Shown: in pieces, positions 15,277 through 25,155 of the stretch | Numbering within the stretch: the first letter of the stretch is position 1 | How the letters are laid out: each line of letters starts with the position of its first letter | NCBI GenBank assembly: GCA_002440085.1 | Contig: DJRM01000006.1 | Span: 1-28,036, forward strand | Length of the DNA stretch: 28,036 bases | Source: Bacteroidales bacterium UBA6360 | GTDB lineage: Bacteria; Bacteroidota; Bacteroidia; Bacteroidales; UBA932 | Reading direction: 5' to 3' | The notes under the pieces: model-generated | Told to the model about the DNA's origin: nothing | The model's input: only the letters and a program-made list of their open reading frames with translations | Databases searched by the model: none | Position numbers and translations under genes: made by a program

Positions 15277-17007
15277 TTAATTGTTATAGTGGTTCTGTTC
15301 CAATTTCGGGGATTTCAGCAGTTCCTTTTCCGGAAGGGGCGCGTAGTAGGTGAAGGTGGCATACATGCGGTCCTCGCCCTCTACGGGCGAAATCTGCGGA
15401 GCCGATGTGCCGTTCTTCTGCTGGAAAAAGGCGCGGGACACCGGCCCGTTGATCTTTGCCTTCCAACGGCGCAGGTCATAGAAGCGGGAACCCTCGAATG
15501 AAAGTTCAATGCGCCTTTCGTTCCTCACCAGATCCATGAACTCGGATGCCGGCAGAGTGGAGGCATAAGTGTCGGAGCGTCCTAGGCCGGCCCTCTTTCT
15601 GATGGCCTTGATGATGTCGCGGGCCGTGTAGTCCGCATACTCGGACGTGCCGTCAGCGTCATAAGAGGCCGTGGCCGCTTCCGCATAGATGAGATAAATC
15701 TCGGTGAAGCGTATGATCGGACGGATGGTCCTCTGCCCTACAGGCCATTTGTTCGGATCGTTTATCACGAAGTCGGGGCGCAGGGTCTTGCGCAGGTAGT
15801 AGCCGGTGCGGGTCGCCTCAGGGTTTTCAATTCCGTCCTTGGTGTCCTCTTTGGCCGTGTATATCTTGTTGTCCGAAGCAGTGCTCGGAGTGTTGCCGAA
15901 CGATGCCCCGTTGTAGATGACAGTGCGTGCAAGACGGGGGTCGCGATTTATATAAGGCTGAGTGGAGTTATATACCGAACTTTGCGTTATAGGGTAGCCG
16001 TCCTTGTCAGGGAAGGCATCCACAAAATCCTGGGTAGGGTTCACCTGTCCCTTGCCGTAACGCGACGGAGGATAGTTGCGGGCCTCACGGGAATCGGCAA
16101 TTTCTGTCCCGTCCGTCTGGTTAGTGCGCCACAGCACGTCCTGAGGAATGTTGTCGCTTGTCCAGAAAAGAGTGTTGTCGGTCTGTCCCAATCCGTCGAG
16201 ACCTCCATTCAATGCAATCAGTTTGGCGGAATACAACATTGCGGAGTCGCAGTACTCCATGTTGTAGTAGCCGTCGTTGTAGGCAGGGCTGGCCGCATGC
16301 ATGTAAAGCTGCGCCTTGATTGCCAATGCGATGCGCTTGTCCATACGGTTGCGGTTTTTCCATCCCGTCACCCTGTCATCCCCCTCGTACTTTTCCGGGA
16401 GCAACCAGATGGCTACATCCAGATCCTTGGATATGGACTCTACCGTGGACTGATAGGAAGGACGGCGCAGCTGCTTCCATTCCTCGCTGTCGCGGCTCAG
16501 GCTTTTGTCAAGGTAGGGTATTCCCAGTTTTCTGCCGGATACTCCCACTCCGCCATAATGGCGCAGCAGAACGAAATGATGATAGGCCCGCATTCCGTAA
16601 GCCTCGCCCGTCCAGCGGTTGCGGTAGGCCGCATCATCTTCAGGGTCCTTGGAAATGGTGGTCTGCGGCAGGATCTCGAAAAAGCGGTTGATGCCGTCAA
16701 TGGCCTTGTATGAATTCTCCCAGACGGACAGAGGGTCAAAGGTAGGGCCCCAGCCGCCGTTTACCATTCGGTGATACTCGTTGTTGTACTCGTTCATCAC
16801 GGCATCGTCCGTGGCGCACTCCGTGTAGGAATAGTCAGTCGGGAGAGCCGTGTAAGCTATGTCAAGAAAGCCCAAGACCCTTTCCGGAATTTCGTTCACT
16901 TCCCCGATGTCATAATTGTTGTCCTCCTCCAGAGTGAACATGTTGCTGCAGGAGCACAGCGTGAATGCCGCTGCAGCGATCAGACATATATTATTGAAAA
17001 ATTTCAT
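15277..17007 (-). CDS. SusD/RagB-family surface lipoprotein (SusD2)
   Basis: The 576-residue protein has an outer-membrane lipoprotein signal (lipobox LCSC, Cys20). It shows the SusD/RagB pattern: an N-terminal TPR-like helical region with WENSYKAIDGINRFFE, the central RFTEIYLIYAEAA helix, then IRKRAGLG, LVRNERRIELSFEGSRFYDLRRW near the C-terminus, and a final YYAPLPEKELLKSP segment. It would form the lid on SusC2, whose gene ends 15 bp upstream, and bind glycan at the cell surface. The length is usual for the family. Confidence 0.93.
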   Translation of the reverse strand: MKFFNNICLIAAAAFTLCSCSNMFTLEEDNNYDIGEVNEIPERVLGFLDIAYTALPTDYSYTECATDDAVMNEYNNEYHRMVNGGWGPTFDPLSVWENSYKAIDGINRFFEILPQTTISKDPEDDAAYRNRWTGEAYGMRAYHHFVLLRHYGGVGVSGRKLGIPYLDKSLSRDSEEWKQLRRPSYQSTVESISKDLDVAIWLLPEKYEGDDRVTGWKNRNRMDKRIALAIKAQLYMHAASPAYNDGYYNMEYCDSAMLYSAKLIALNGGLDGLGQTDNTLFWTSDNIPQDVLWRTNQTDGTEIADSREARNYPPSRYGKGQVNPTQDFVDAFPDKDGYPITQSSVYNSTQPYINRDPRLARTVIYNGASFGNTPSTASDNKIYTAKEDTKDGIENPEATRTGYYLRKTLRPDFVINDPNKWPVGQRTIRPIIRFTEIYLIYAEAATASYDADGTSEYADYTARDIIKAIRKRAGLGRSDTYASTLPASEFMDLVRNERRIELSFEGSRFYDLRRWKAKINGPVSRAFFQQKNGTSAPQISPVEGEDRMYATFTYYAPLPEKELLKSPKLEQNHYNN

Positions 17008-17022
17008 ATTCTTGGTTCTTTA

Positions 17023-19818
17023 TCAAAATGATATGTTAAGGCCCAGAGCCACGTTGCGCGTGTTCCAGTATCCCGTCTGGCGGTACTTGGCATCTTCGGA
17101 GATGAACCAGAGGTTGTCACCCCTGAGATATACACGGATGTCCTTCACTATGGAGCCGGCGAACAGCGATGAAGGCAGCAGATAGCTCAACTGCAGGCGG
17201 TCCAGCGAGAAGCAGTTTCCGTCACGCATCCAGAAGTCCGAATCACGGAAGTTGTTTTCATTGGACTGGGCGGAAAGACGGGGATAGGTCGCTGTGTCCG
17301 CAGTCGCCTCGGTCCAGCGTCCCCGCACGATCTCGGAGTATTTCATGTCACCGTTGACACGGAAATAGTCGCCGCTCATCACCCAGTTGTACTTGAGGCG
17401 CGTGGAAGCGGAAACGAACAAGGTTAGTCCCCTCCATTCCGCGCTCATGTTCAGAGTCCCGACCCAGCGCGGATTGTAATTTCCCAGAGCGATGACGTCG
17501 TCGTCATTGACATATCCGTCTCCGTCCTTGTCGGCATATCTGATGTCTCCTTTCTTCACGCTTCCGAAAAGCTGGTTGGACGCCTCCGCCTGCTCGTCAG
17601 TCCTGAAGAATCCCCAGCTGCGCAGGCCCCAGAACGTGTCGAGAGCCTTGCCTGTACGGTTCTGGTAGTCATTTTTGTAAGCCTCGTCCGTGCGCACAAC
17701 CTTTGACGTTGCATAGAGCAGGTTGAGCATGGAGCTGAACTTCACCTCTCCGAAGTTCTTCACATACCCCACTGACAGATCCATACCCGTATAGTCATTT
17801 CTGCCGTAGTTCTCGTAAGGAATACGCGATGCGAGCATCTGCGGATAGTAACTCTTCCTCTGCATCACAAGGTCGTCGTGAATGACATAGAAGAAATTAG
17901 CGTTCAGTGACAGGGAATTTGCCGCGAGACGGGTCTCGAGACCGACATTGAGCTTTTTCATCTTCTCCATGCCCAGGTTGTAGTTGCCTTCCACTGCCTG
18001 ACGGGCCTCGAAGCTGTAGCCGTCATTGTCGCCGGTGCCGAAGAATCCGGATCCCCAATAGGTGTATTTCCAGAGATTATAACCCAAGTTGGTGTCAGTG
18101 TGCAAGATGCCAGCCGAAGCCTTGAGCTTGAGGAAATTAATCCACCCGAAGTCATTCTGTCTGGTCGATCCTACGGGAATCCAACTCAAGCCCAATGTTG
18201 GAGAGAAGGCATTCTTGTGTCCCGGAGCCAATTTCAGGGAATGTATCAGGGCGCCGCTGAAATCCACCAAGAACTTATTGTCATAGCTGTACGCCGCATT
18301 GAATCCGATGTGGGAGTTCCTGTCGGAATAGGCGCTGCTTTCTACGGAACGGTAGCTGTAGAATCCGAGCACTGACGCCGAGACGCTGTGCTTGCCTCCG
18401 AATGTGCGCTTGTAGTCAGCGGATATGTTCGCACCTATCCCGCGGCTGAACGTGCCTGACTTAAGGGTCATGACACCGGTCTTGGTGTCCTGGTTTATTC
18501 GGTTGATTTTGAATATCTTGCCTGTGGCATCGCTCCAGACAGGCTCATATAGGGCGTAGGTGTTCTCGATGGCCTCGGAATATCCGCCGTAGGTGTCGAT
18601 GTTCATTGTACCCCTCACAGAGAGTCCTTTCGTTATTTTTGAAAGGTCATAGACAAGTCCGATGTCAAACTGCATTGTCCTGCGGTAATCCCGCTGGTAG
18701 CCGCTGCGGTTCAGTTCGCCGTAGATATTCTTGCCGTAGCTATTTTTCCCGGACACAGTGTGCCCGCCCATTATTCCCTTTCCGTCGATGATATCAACGC
18801 CCTCCAACAGGGAAGGATCTTCAAAAAGATCGACAGACAGTAGCGGAGTGTAGTCGTTGGGACGGAGAGTCGAAGCTAGAGTGAAGTAATCGGTACGCGG
18901 ATTCTGATCCAGGTCAAAGACGAAGAAAGCATCGACAAAGCTCTTCAAGGAAGGGGTGATATTGAAGTCAATGTTGCTCCGTATCTTGAAACGGTTGTAG
19001 GCGGTGCTGTAGTCGTCAACCTTGTAGAGTTTGTCATGGTTCTCCCAGCCTACATTTGCATAGAAGCGTGCCACGTCGTTTCCGCTGGTGAACTCACCCA
19101 GCACCCTCGTGGAATTGGTCATCGGCTTCAGAAAGTCCGAACTGTAGTAGTCCACATCAGGATAGCGGTAAGGATTGCTGCCGTCATATTTCGCTATTTC
19201 AGAAGGTCTGAACGGTGGCCGGCTGCTAGGGGAATCGTTGAGGAACGCCTCGTTGTAGAGGGTCATATATTCGCGGGAGCCCAAATATTGCGGAAGCCGG
19301 ATCGGCACCTGCACTCCGGTCTCAACTCCGAAACGGATGTCCTTCTCGGAGACCTTGCCCCTTTTGGTTACAATCGAGAGAATGCCGTTCTTGGCCTGCG
19401 ATCCGTAAAGGACAGTGGAGTTGACGTCCTTCAGCAGGGTGACGCTCTCTATCTCCTCCGGCTGGAGATTGTCTATGTCGCGTGGCTGTCCGTCTATCAG
19501 CACGAGGACATCACCGACACCATAAAGGTTCAATCCAGACAAGAGACCCGCCCCATAGGATGAGATGAGGGTAGAGACTCCGGAATAATTGTCTTTCTTG
19601 ACTATCTGGGGTATGTCAATGGAAGAGACACTTCCGGGAGCCAGTTTTTCGGTGACGGTCTTGAACACCAGATTGAGCGTGTCGGCATCGCCTGCCGCGA
19701 CATTCCCATCCTGAGCCGAGCACACGATGCTTCCCATCAGCAGCACCGAGGCGAAAACGCCTTTCAGGCCGTTTGCTGCCGTACAGCGGAACCTGTGGTT
19801 ATATTCTGTTCTGTTCAT
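17023..19818 (-). CDS. SusC/RagA-family TonB-dependent transporter without N-terminal extension (SusC2)
   Basis: The 931-residue outer-membrane transporter has a signal peptide of about 36 residues ending SIVCSAQ. Unlike most SusC proteins it lacks both the STN domain and the carboxypeptidase-like (CPD) domain. The plug follows soon after the signal (VLVLIDGQPRDIDNLQPEEIESVTLLKDVNSTVLYGSQAKNGILSIVTKRG), and a 22-strand-type barrel ends in ALGLNISF. A DKDGDGYVNDDD calcium-type loop is present near the C-terminus, as in many SusC proteins. The lack of the extensions explains the short length (about 1000-1100 is common). It starts 21 bp after SusD1 and precedes SusD2. Confidence 0.93.
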   Translation of the reverse strand: MNRTEYNHRFRCTAANGLKGVFASVLLMGSIVCSAQDGNVAAGDADTLNLVFKTVTEKLAPGSVSSIDIPQIVKKDNYSGVSTLISSYGAGLLSGLNLYGVGDVLVLIDGQPRDIDNLQPEEIESVTLLKDVNSTVLYGSQAKNGILSIVTKRGKVSEKDIRFGVETGVQVPIRLPQYLGSREYMTLYNEAFLNDSPSSRPPFRPSEIAKYDGSNPYRYPDVDYYSSDFLKPMTNSTRVLGEFTSGNDVARFYANVGWENHDKLYKVDDYSTAYNRFKIRSNIDFNITPSLKSFVDAFFVFDLDQNPRTDYFTLASTLRPNDYTPLLSVDLFEDPSLLEGVDIIDGKGIMGGHTVSGKNSYGKNIYGELNRSGYQRDYRRTMQFDIGLVYDLSKITKGLSVRGTMNIDTYGGYSEAIENTYALYEPVWSDATGKIFKINRINQDTKTGVMTLKSGTFSRGIGANISADYKRTFGGKHSVSASVLGFYSYRSVESSAYSDRNSHIGFNAAYSYDNKFLVDFSGALIHSLKLAPGHKNAFSPTLGLSWIPVGSTRQNDFGWINFLKLKASAGILHTDTNLGYNLWKYTYWGSGFFGTGDNDGYSFEARQAVEGNYNLGMEKMKKLNVGLETRLAANSLSLNANFFYVIHDDLVMQRKSYYPQMLASRIPYENYGRNDYTGMDLSVGYVKNFGEVKFSSMLNLLYATSKVVRTDEAYKNDYQNRTGKALDTFWGLRSWGFFRTDEQAEASNQLFGSVKKGDIRYADKDGDGYVNDDDVIALGNYNPRWVGTLNMSAEWRGLTLFVSASTRLKYNWVMSGDYFRVNGDMKYSEIVRGRWTEATADTATYPRLSAQSNENNFRDSDFWMRDGNCFSLDRLQLSYLLPSSLFAGSIVKDIRVYLRGDNLWFISEDAKYRQTGYWNTRNVALGLNISF

Positions 19819-19839
19819 TATTCAATGGTCTGTTAATGA

Positions 19840-21681
19840 TTATTCCCAACCGGGATTCTGATAGAAGCCCCCATATATGTAGGATTGTTCGCGCTTTAAA
19901 GGGAACCAATAGTGCCTCTGCTCGAATATGCGGGGTGTGTGGTAGGATTCCACGGAGTAGTAGGTGTGATCCTTGTCATACGCAAGGATCTTTATGTCCT
20001 TGTACTCGGGCAGGTGCGCGACATACCAACGGCGGGTGTCATACCACCTGTGGTTCTCATAACAAAGCTCCACTGCCCTTTCCCGGCGGATGGTTTCCCT
20101 GAGTTCCTCCTTCGAGGCAACGAGATGATCCGGAGTCGGAAGGGATGTGCCGTCCTCATTCTTCACCCTCTCCCGCACAGCCTTCAAGGCCTGCACGGCA
20201 GTGACCCGGCACTCTTCGGGAATTCCGTCCGGACCATACAGCTCATTCGCGGCCTCGGCATACATAAGATAAACATCAGCAAGCCTGATCACAGGGAGCC
20301 GCTGCATACAATTGTACCAGTCTCCACTGCCGGGATAGATGTACTCATCACGATATTTCTTCCACATGTAGCCCGTGATGGTGCCTTTCTCCTCACCATA
20401 GTCCTGACCTCCGACATAAAGTTCGGCTTTCGTCTCATTGTTGTTCTGCTTCATCAATATAGAGCGGTCTGTCACTATGTTGGTGTAGAAACGCGGATCC
20501 CGGTCAGCCCAAGGGTCAACGGAAGGATTGTCATAGACAGACGGGTCGAACGGCTCGCCGTTGCTCATGCCGAAGTTCTGCACATAGTTCTCCGTGGCGC
20601 CGCAGACATCAATCCATGAATTCATACGCTGATTAGTATCGCCTATCATCACGGGTTGCGACCGCACCTGAGGGACATTCAGAACCCCTTCTTTCCCTGA
20701 GCATGGTATCTCGGAATTGCGGCGGTAGAAAAGCCCGCTGTAGTCTTTCCAATCTTCCAGTCCATAAACACTGCCGCCCATAATCTCGGACTTCTCCAGA
20801 ACCTTGCCGAGATATTTGACAGCCCTGTGGAGATAGTCCTCGTTGTAGGTGTAGGATCCCGTTACCGTGCCGTTCATGAGCGGACTTGCCGCATAGAGCA
20901 TGGCCTTGCCCAAAGCCGCATAGGCAGCACCCCTGGTGAAGCGGTCCTTGTTGGTTCCGTAGGTCATCTGTCCCGTGGGAGTGTCTTGCCAGTCATCCGG
21001 CAGAAGTTCCGCTGCGCGAAGCAGGTCCTCTTCTATTTTGTCAGAAGATTCGTGATAGTTCAGGCGCGGGTAACGCAGTTCCTCGTCAGGAGAGAGCGCT
21101 GTCGTAATGTAAGGCATTCCGCCCCAGATGCGGATGATGTTGAAATGCAGTATCCCCCTAAGCATCAGGGCCTGCCCCTCTATAAGCTTGCGCTGTTCTT
21201 CAATATTCACGTTCCCGTAAGGGGTTTTCAGCATGTCAAGGTGCTCCAGGGCAAGGTTGGCCTTGCGGATTCCGAGCCACCCGCCTTCCCAATAGCCGAG
21301 GTTGGTTTCACCATTGCTGCCTCCGCCCTTCCATGGGTCTATGTTGTACCTATTGTTGCCGCTCAAACCTTTATAGGCATAGAAGTAGGTCTGGTTGATG
21401 TCGTAGAACGTACGGTAATCATTGGTGATGTTGTCGATGTACCATGCCTTCGTCGACACCACATCATCGGCAAAATTGAAAGGACCTGTGGTTATAGGGT
21501 CATGCATGCAGTAGTAGGCATTCTCGATGAAGCCCTGGAACTTTTCGAATGAGCCGAAGATGTCCTCCTCGCTTAGGCCAGCGTCAGGGGACTTGTCCAG
21601 ATAGTCGCTGCATGAGGCCACTGACAGGCAGGAAACTGACAAACAGATCAGTATCAGTGTTTTATATATACTCTTAATCAT
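19840..21681 (-). CDS. SusD/RagB-family surface lipoprotein (SusD1)
   Basis: The protein is 613 residues from the ATG at 21681; a TTG five codons upstream is open but would place charged residues before the signal core. The lipobox VASC gives Cys24, followed by SDYLDKSP, a hallmark SusD start. Further SusD features are GWLGIRKANLALEHLDML, QALMLRGILHFNIIRIWGGMPY, RLADVYLMYAEAANE, RRERAVELCYENHRWYDTRRW and a C-terminal FPLKREQSYIYGGFYQNPGW. It pairs with SusC1, which ends 25 bp upstream. Confidence 0.95.
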   Translation of the reverse strand: MIKSIYKTLILICLSVSCLSVASCSDYLDKSPDAGLSEEDIFGSFEKFQGFIENAYYCMHDPITTGPFNFADDVVSTKAWYIDNITNDYRTFYDINQTYFYAYKGLSGNNRYNIDPWKGGGSNGETNLGYWEGGWLGIRKANLALEHLDMLKTPYGNVNIEEQRKLIEGQALMLRGILHFNIIRIWGGMPYITTALSPDEELRYPRLNYHESSDKIEEDLLRAAELLPDDWQDTPTGQMTYGTNKDRFTRGAAYAALGKAMLYAASPLMNGTVTGSYTYNEDYLHRAVKYLGKVLEKSEIMGGSVYGLEDWKDYSGLFYRRNSEIPCSGKEGVLNVPQVRSQPVMIGDTNQRMNSWIDVCGATENYVQNFGMSNGEPFDPSVYDNPSVDPWADRDPRFYTNIVTDRSILMKQNNNETKAELYVGGQDYGEEKGTITGYMWKKYRDEYIYPGSGDWYNCMQRLPVIRLADVYLMYAEAANELYGPDGIPEECRVTAVQALKAVRERVKNEDGTSLPTPDHLVASKEELRETIRRERAVELCYENHRWYDTRRWYVAHLPEYKDIKILAYDKDHTYYSVESYHTPRIFEQRHYWFPLKREQSYIYGGFYQNPGWE

Positions 21682-21706
21682 ATCTTTCTCAATCAAATCT
21701 CATGTT

Positions 21707-24700
21707 TCAGAATGTGACGTTCAGACCGAAGCTGAATCTTTTCAGAGGAGGATAGGCGTTCGTGTAGTTGTACTCCTCACGCTCTTCGGGCATCTTGGAC
21801 CAGAAGAACAGGTTGTGGCCTGCCGCAGTGAGTTTCAGGGACGACACGCGCAGTTTGCGAAGGATCTTGCCGGTGAACGTGTAGGAGAGTTCCGCACTTT
21901 TGAGACGCAGGTATGATCCGTCAAACCACATCCCGCGTGTCGAGGTGCCGCCGCCCAATGCATAAACCGCATCCGTATTTTCCGGAGTCCAATAATCCCA
22001 CAACATCGGACTGGCGAAAGGCGCCAATGCGCTTTTTGTCATGGCTGTCCTACCATTGGAGAAGTAATTGTGGGAGATATTATAAACACCAAGAAATTGA
22101 ACCTGAGCGCTGAAGCCCTTGTAGTCGAGACCTAGGAAGATGTTGTAGGTATTCTCGGGGTGCGAAGGATAGCCGTAAGGTATCTTGTCATTCTCATTGA
22201 TGACTCCATCGGCATTATAATCAATGCTTACCGCGCTTCCAGGAAGTCTTGTCGTGTTATTTTCTCCACCTACCCGTCCGTAGACGTCATCCCAGCTCGT
22301 GATGAACTTGTCCTGATCGACATAAGTCTTGGGCTGATCGATCCTGAAGCCCTCGTTCTTCTGGTAGTCTGGTATAAGTTCCGGATCGTCCATGGATATG
22401 ATCACTTCCTTTGCATGCGCGAAGGTATAGCGCAGCCATGGAGTCCATTCACCGAATGAACGGCGCAGAGTCACATCAAGTTCGAATCCACGGTTACGCA
22501 CCTTGCCCAGATTCGCCGCCACTGGGGCAGCCCCGAAATATGCCGGGACGCTGTTCGCACGCTTGTCCGCAGACAAGAAGACCTTGTCCCTATTGTCCTG
22601 GAACAAATCAAAGGAACCGGCAATCAACTGGTTGAAGAAGGCGAACTCGATTCCGATGTTCTGCTTCGTGGAGACTTCCCACTGCAGATCCGAGTTGCCC
22701 ACCTGAGACTCCTTATACTGAAGGTAGCTTGCTCCCTGAGAGTTGCCATAAGGGCCCTGGTAGATAGTTCCGAACACGCCCTTGGCGTTGTTGTCGCCGA
22801 CAGCCCATGTGCTCATGTAGGCCCATCGCTGTGCCGCGAAATTGTCGCTTCCGACCTGTCCGATGGAATAGCGGAACTTAAATCTGTCGACAACCTTCCT
22901 CAATGGCTTGAAGAAAGGCTCTTCCGAAATCTGCCAGCCAAGACCCAACGATGGGAAAAATCCGAAGCGGTATTTTGCGGCGAACTTCTCCGACCCATTG
23001 TACGAGCCGTTGGCCTCCACAAAATAGCGGTTGTCAAATGCGTAGGTAAGTCTTCCCACCCAGTCTTCACGATAGTGGGGGAACTCGCTTCCGTCCGCCA
23101 TCTGCTCGCGGCTCATAAGGGCGAGCGCCGTCACGTCATGTTTGCCGAAACTGCGGGCATAGTCCACCTGAGCCTTGTAATAGATGCGGCGTACGGTGCT
23201 GTTCACGGACAGTTCTTCGCCGCCGAACCAAGGCGGTGCGGGATAATAGTCCATATCGTTGTTGCCTGTAGGAGGATCATAGATCACCGAGCCCGTGTTT
23301 CTGTCGACTGCCTTGGAGAGCACATTCGACCAGCCGAAGTTCCTTTCAGAGAGGAATCTGGTATCAAACGAGAATGTTCCCGACACGGAGAGCCCTTTGG
23401 TGATGAAGTCAAGTTTCTGCTTCAAGGTGACATCCGACATCATCTGGAAAGTATTCTTTTTCTGAAAATTAGTTGCACCGGAAAGCACTGCGACAGGGTT
23501 TTTTTCCGTACCGCCATAAGGTTTGCCATAAGCACCGTCCTCATATTGTATCGGGAATATGGACGGTGACAGGCTGTAGAAGGCATTCCATATCTCACCA
23601 TATTGTGTTGGCACCTCGTCCCTCATCCTGAAAGAGCCTGCAAGATTGACGCTGACAATTGTCGATGGCGTGAAGTTAAGGTCCACGTTCAGCCTTATGT
23701 TGTAGTGCTGGAATCCGAACTGTGGATTGAACGGCAGATTGTCATTATCTCCGGACTTCAACAGGTCGTCATCCTTCAGATAGGAGATGGCGGCAAAGTA
23801 CTTGGCGAACTTGGTTCCGCCCGTCACGTTAAGGTCATACCTCTGCGTCATGGCGAAATCCTTGGTGATGGCATCAGGCCAGTTGATGTTAGGATAGAGA
23901 TCGGCCTCGGTGCGCGAAGACGGATAACGGTATTTGTTGGTCTCTCCGACAGGGGAATAATAGCCCCAGCTTGCCTCGTCGTACGGGAGTGACTTCTCAA
24001 CCAGTTCATTCTGATAACGATAGGTGTCGTAAGCATCCTGAAGGTCGGGCATATCACCAATCACCTTGAATGTGGCGTTGGCCGAGAACGAGACGCTTGC
24101 CCGTCCTTCCTTTCCACGCTTTGTGGTGACGAGGATCACGCCTTCCGCTCCCTTGACTCCGAACACGGCCGTAGCAGAGGCATCCTTCAGCACGGATATG
24201 CTTTCAATCTGTCCGGCATCGATGTCCGACATCTTACGCTCCACCCCGTCGATGAGCACCAGCGGCGAAGAGCCGTTCCAGGAGGAAAGTCCTCTGATGG
24301 TGATGGTCGGGTCATCGTTACCCGGCATATCGGACACGGTCTGGGTCGAAAGTCCGGGCATAAGTCCCGAAAGCATCTGGCCCACGTTCCCCTGAACGCC
24401 GGACCGCATCAACTGTTCCCCCTTTGCCTGCGCTATGGATCCGACGACGCTCTCCTTTTTCTGCGTGCCGTAACCCACCACGACCGTCTCCTGGATGGAC
24501 ATTGTGTCTTCCTTCAGCATGATGTTGAAATCAGATTTTCCCTCTACAGGTATATCCTGGGTGACATAGTTGATGTAGGACACTTCAAGCACGTCAGAAC
24601 TGCCCGCTTCAATGGAAAAGCGCCCGTCGACATCGGTCACGGCACCTTTTCCGGTTCCCTTCAGCATGACACCGGCCCCAGGAAGCGGTTCACCATTGGC

Positions 24701-25105
24701 ATCGGTTACAATTCCAGAGATTTTGATCTTTCGTTCAGGATTGGACTCCTTCTTCCCCGCATCCGTACTCCGTGGAGCCCGGTCGGGTTCTTTGGTGATG
24801 ATGACCTGACGTCCCCTTACCTTGTAGTCCAGTCCTTTCCAAAGGACTTTGTCCATGACTTCGGCAATGCCTGCATTCTTCACGCTAACGCTCACGCTCC
24901 TGTCAAGCTTGACTTCATCCTCGTTGTAGAGAAAGACATAGCCGTAATCACGCTCAAGCATTTTGAGAACCTCCACGGCGGGAGTATTCTTCACCGAAAT
25001 GGTGATGCCTTTGGTCTGAGCGGCAGCGCTCAAGCCAAACAGCGCAATGCCCAGGACAAGACAACTCCTGCGAATGAAACCGGTAAGTTTCCTTATTCTG
25101 TCCAT
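21707..25105 (-). CDS. SusC/RagA-family TonB-dependent transporter with STN signalling domain (SusC1)
   Basis: The 1132-residue transporter has a signal peptide (about 1-30, FGLSAAAQ), a secretin/TonB N-terminal STN domain (about 34-104), a CPD-type beta-sandwich (about 128-198, ISGIVTDANGEPLPGAGV), the TonB-box region QETVVVGYGTQ (205-215), the plug (SSPLVLIDGVERKMSDIDAG; ISVLKDASATAVFGVKGAEG) and the barrel ending FGLNVTF. STN-bearing transporters contact a FecR-type anti-sigma factor in the periplasm, and such a gene lies 50 bp upstream. It is therefore the probable sensor of the locus as well as an importer. No TAnnTTTG promoter is visible in the 50-bp gap; transcription may come from a sigma-dependent promoter that I cannot identify. 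Confidence 0.96.
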   Translation of the reverse strand: MDRIRKLTGFIRRSCLVLGIALFGLSAAAQTKGITISVKNTPAVEVLKMLERDYGYVFLYNEDEVKLDRSVSVSVKNAGIAEVMDKVLWKGLDYKVRGRQVIITKEPDRAPRSTDAGKKESNPERKIKISGIVTDANGEPLPGAGVMLKGTGKGAVTDVDGRFSIEAGSSDVLEVSYINYVTQDIPVEGKSDFNIMLKEDTMSIQETVVVGYGTQKKESVVGSIAQAKGEQLMRSGVQGNVGQMLSGLMPGLSTQTVSDMPGNDDPTITIRGLSSWNGSSPLVLIDGVERKMSDIDAGQIESISVLKDASATAVFGVKGAEGVILVTTKRGKEGRASVSFSANATFKVIGDMPDLQDAYDTYRYQNELVEKSLPYDEASWGYYSPVGETNKYRYPSSRTEADLYPNINWPDAITKDFAMTQRYDLNVTGGTKFAKYFAAISYLKDDDLLKSGDNDNLPFNPQFGFQHYNIRLNVDLNFTPSTIVSVNLAGSFRMRDEVPTQYGEIWNAFYSLSPSIFPIQYEDGAYGKPYGGTEKNPVAVLSGATNFQKKNTFQMMSDVTLKQKLDFITKGLSVSGTFSFDTRFLSERNFGWSNVLSKAVDRNTGSVIYDPPTGNNDMDYYPAPPWFGGEELSVNSTVRRIYYKAQVDYARSFGKHDVTALALMSREQMADGSEFPHYREDWVGRLTYAFDNRYFVEANGSYNGSEKFAAKYRFGFFPSLGLGWQISEEPFFKPLRKVVDRFKFRYSIGQVGSDNFAAQRWAYMSTWAVGDNNAKGVFGTIYQGPYGNSQGASYLQYKESQVGNSDLQWEVSTKQNIGIEFAFFNQLIAGSFDLFQDNRDKVFLSADKRANSVPAYFGAAPVAANLGKVRNRGFELDVTLRRSFGEWTPWLRYTFAHAKEVIISMDDPELIPDYQKNEGFRIDQPKTYVDQDKFITSWDDVYGRVGGENNTTRLPGSAVSIDYNADGVINENDKIPYGYPSHPENTYNIFLGLDYKGFSAQVQFLGVYNISHNYFSNGRTAMTKSALAPFASPMLWDYWTPENTDAVYALGGGTSTRGMWFDGSYLRLKSAELSYTFTGKILRKLRVSSLKLTAAGHNLFFWSKMPEEREEYNYTNAYPPLKRFSFGLNVTF

Positions 25106-25155
25106 TAGTATTAGATTGATTTATATGGTTAATTAATTCTGATTTTTCAGTGTTT

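Noticed and set aside
25106..25155. A housekeeping promoter directly before SusC1
   Set aside because: The 50-bp gap holds no TAnnTTTG box on the minus strand. A promoter for the locus sigma factor may exist, but I know no reliable consensus to call it.
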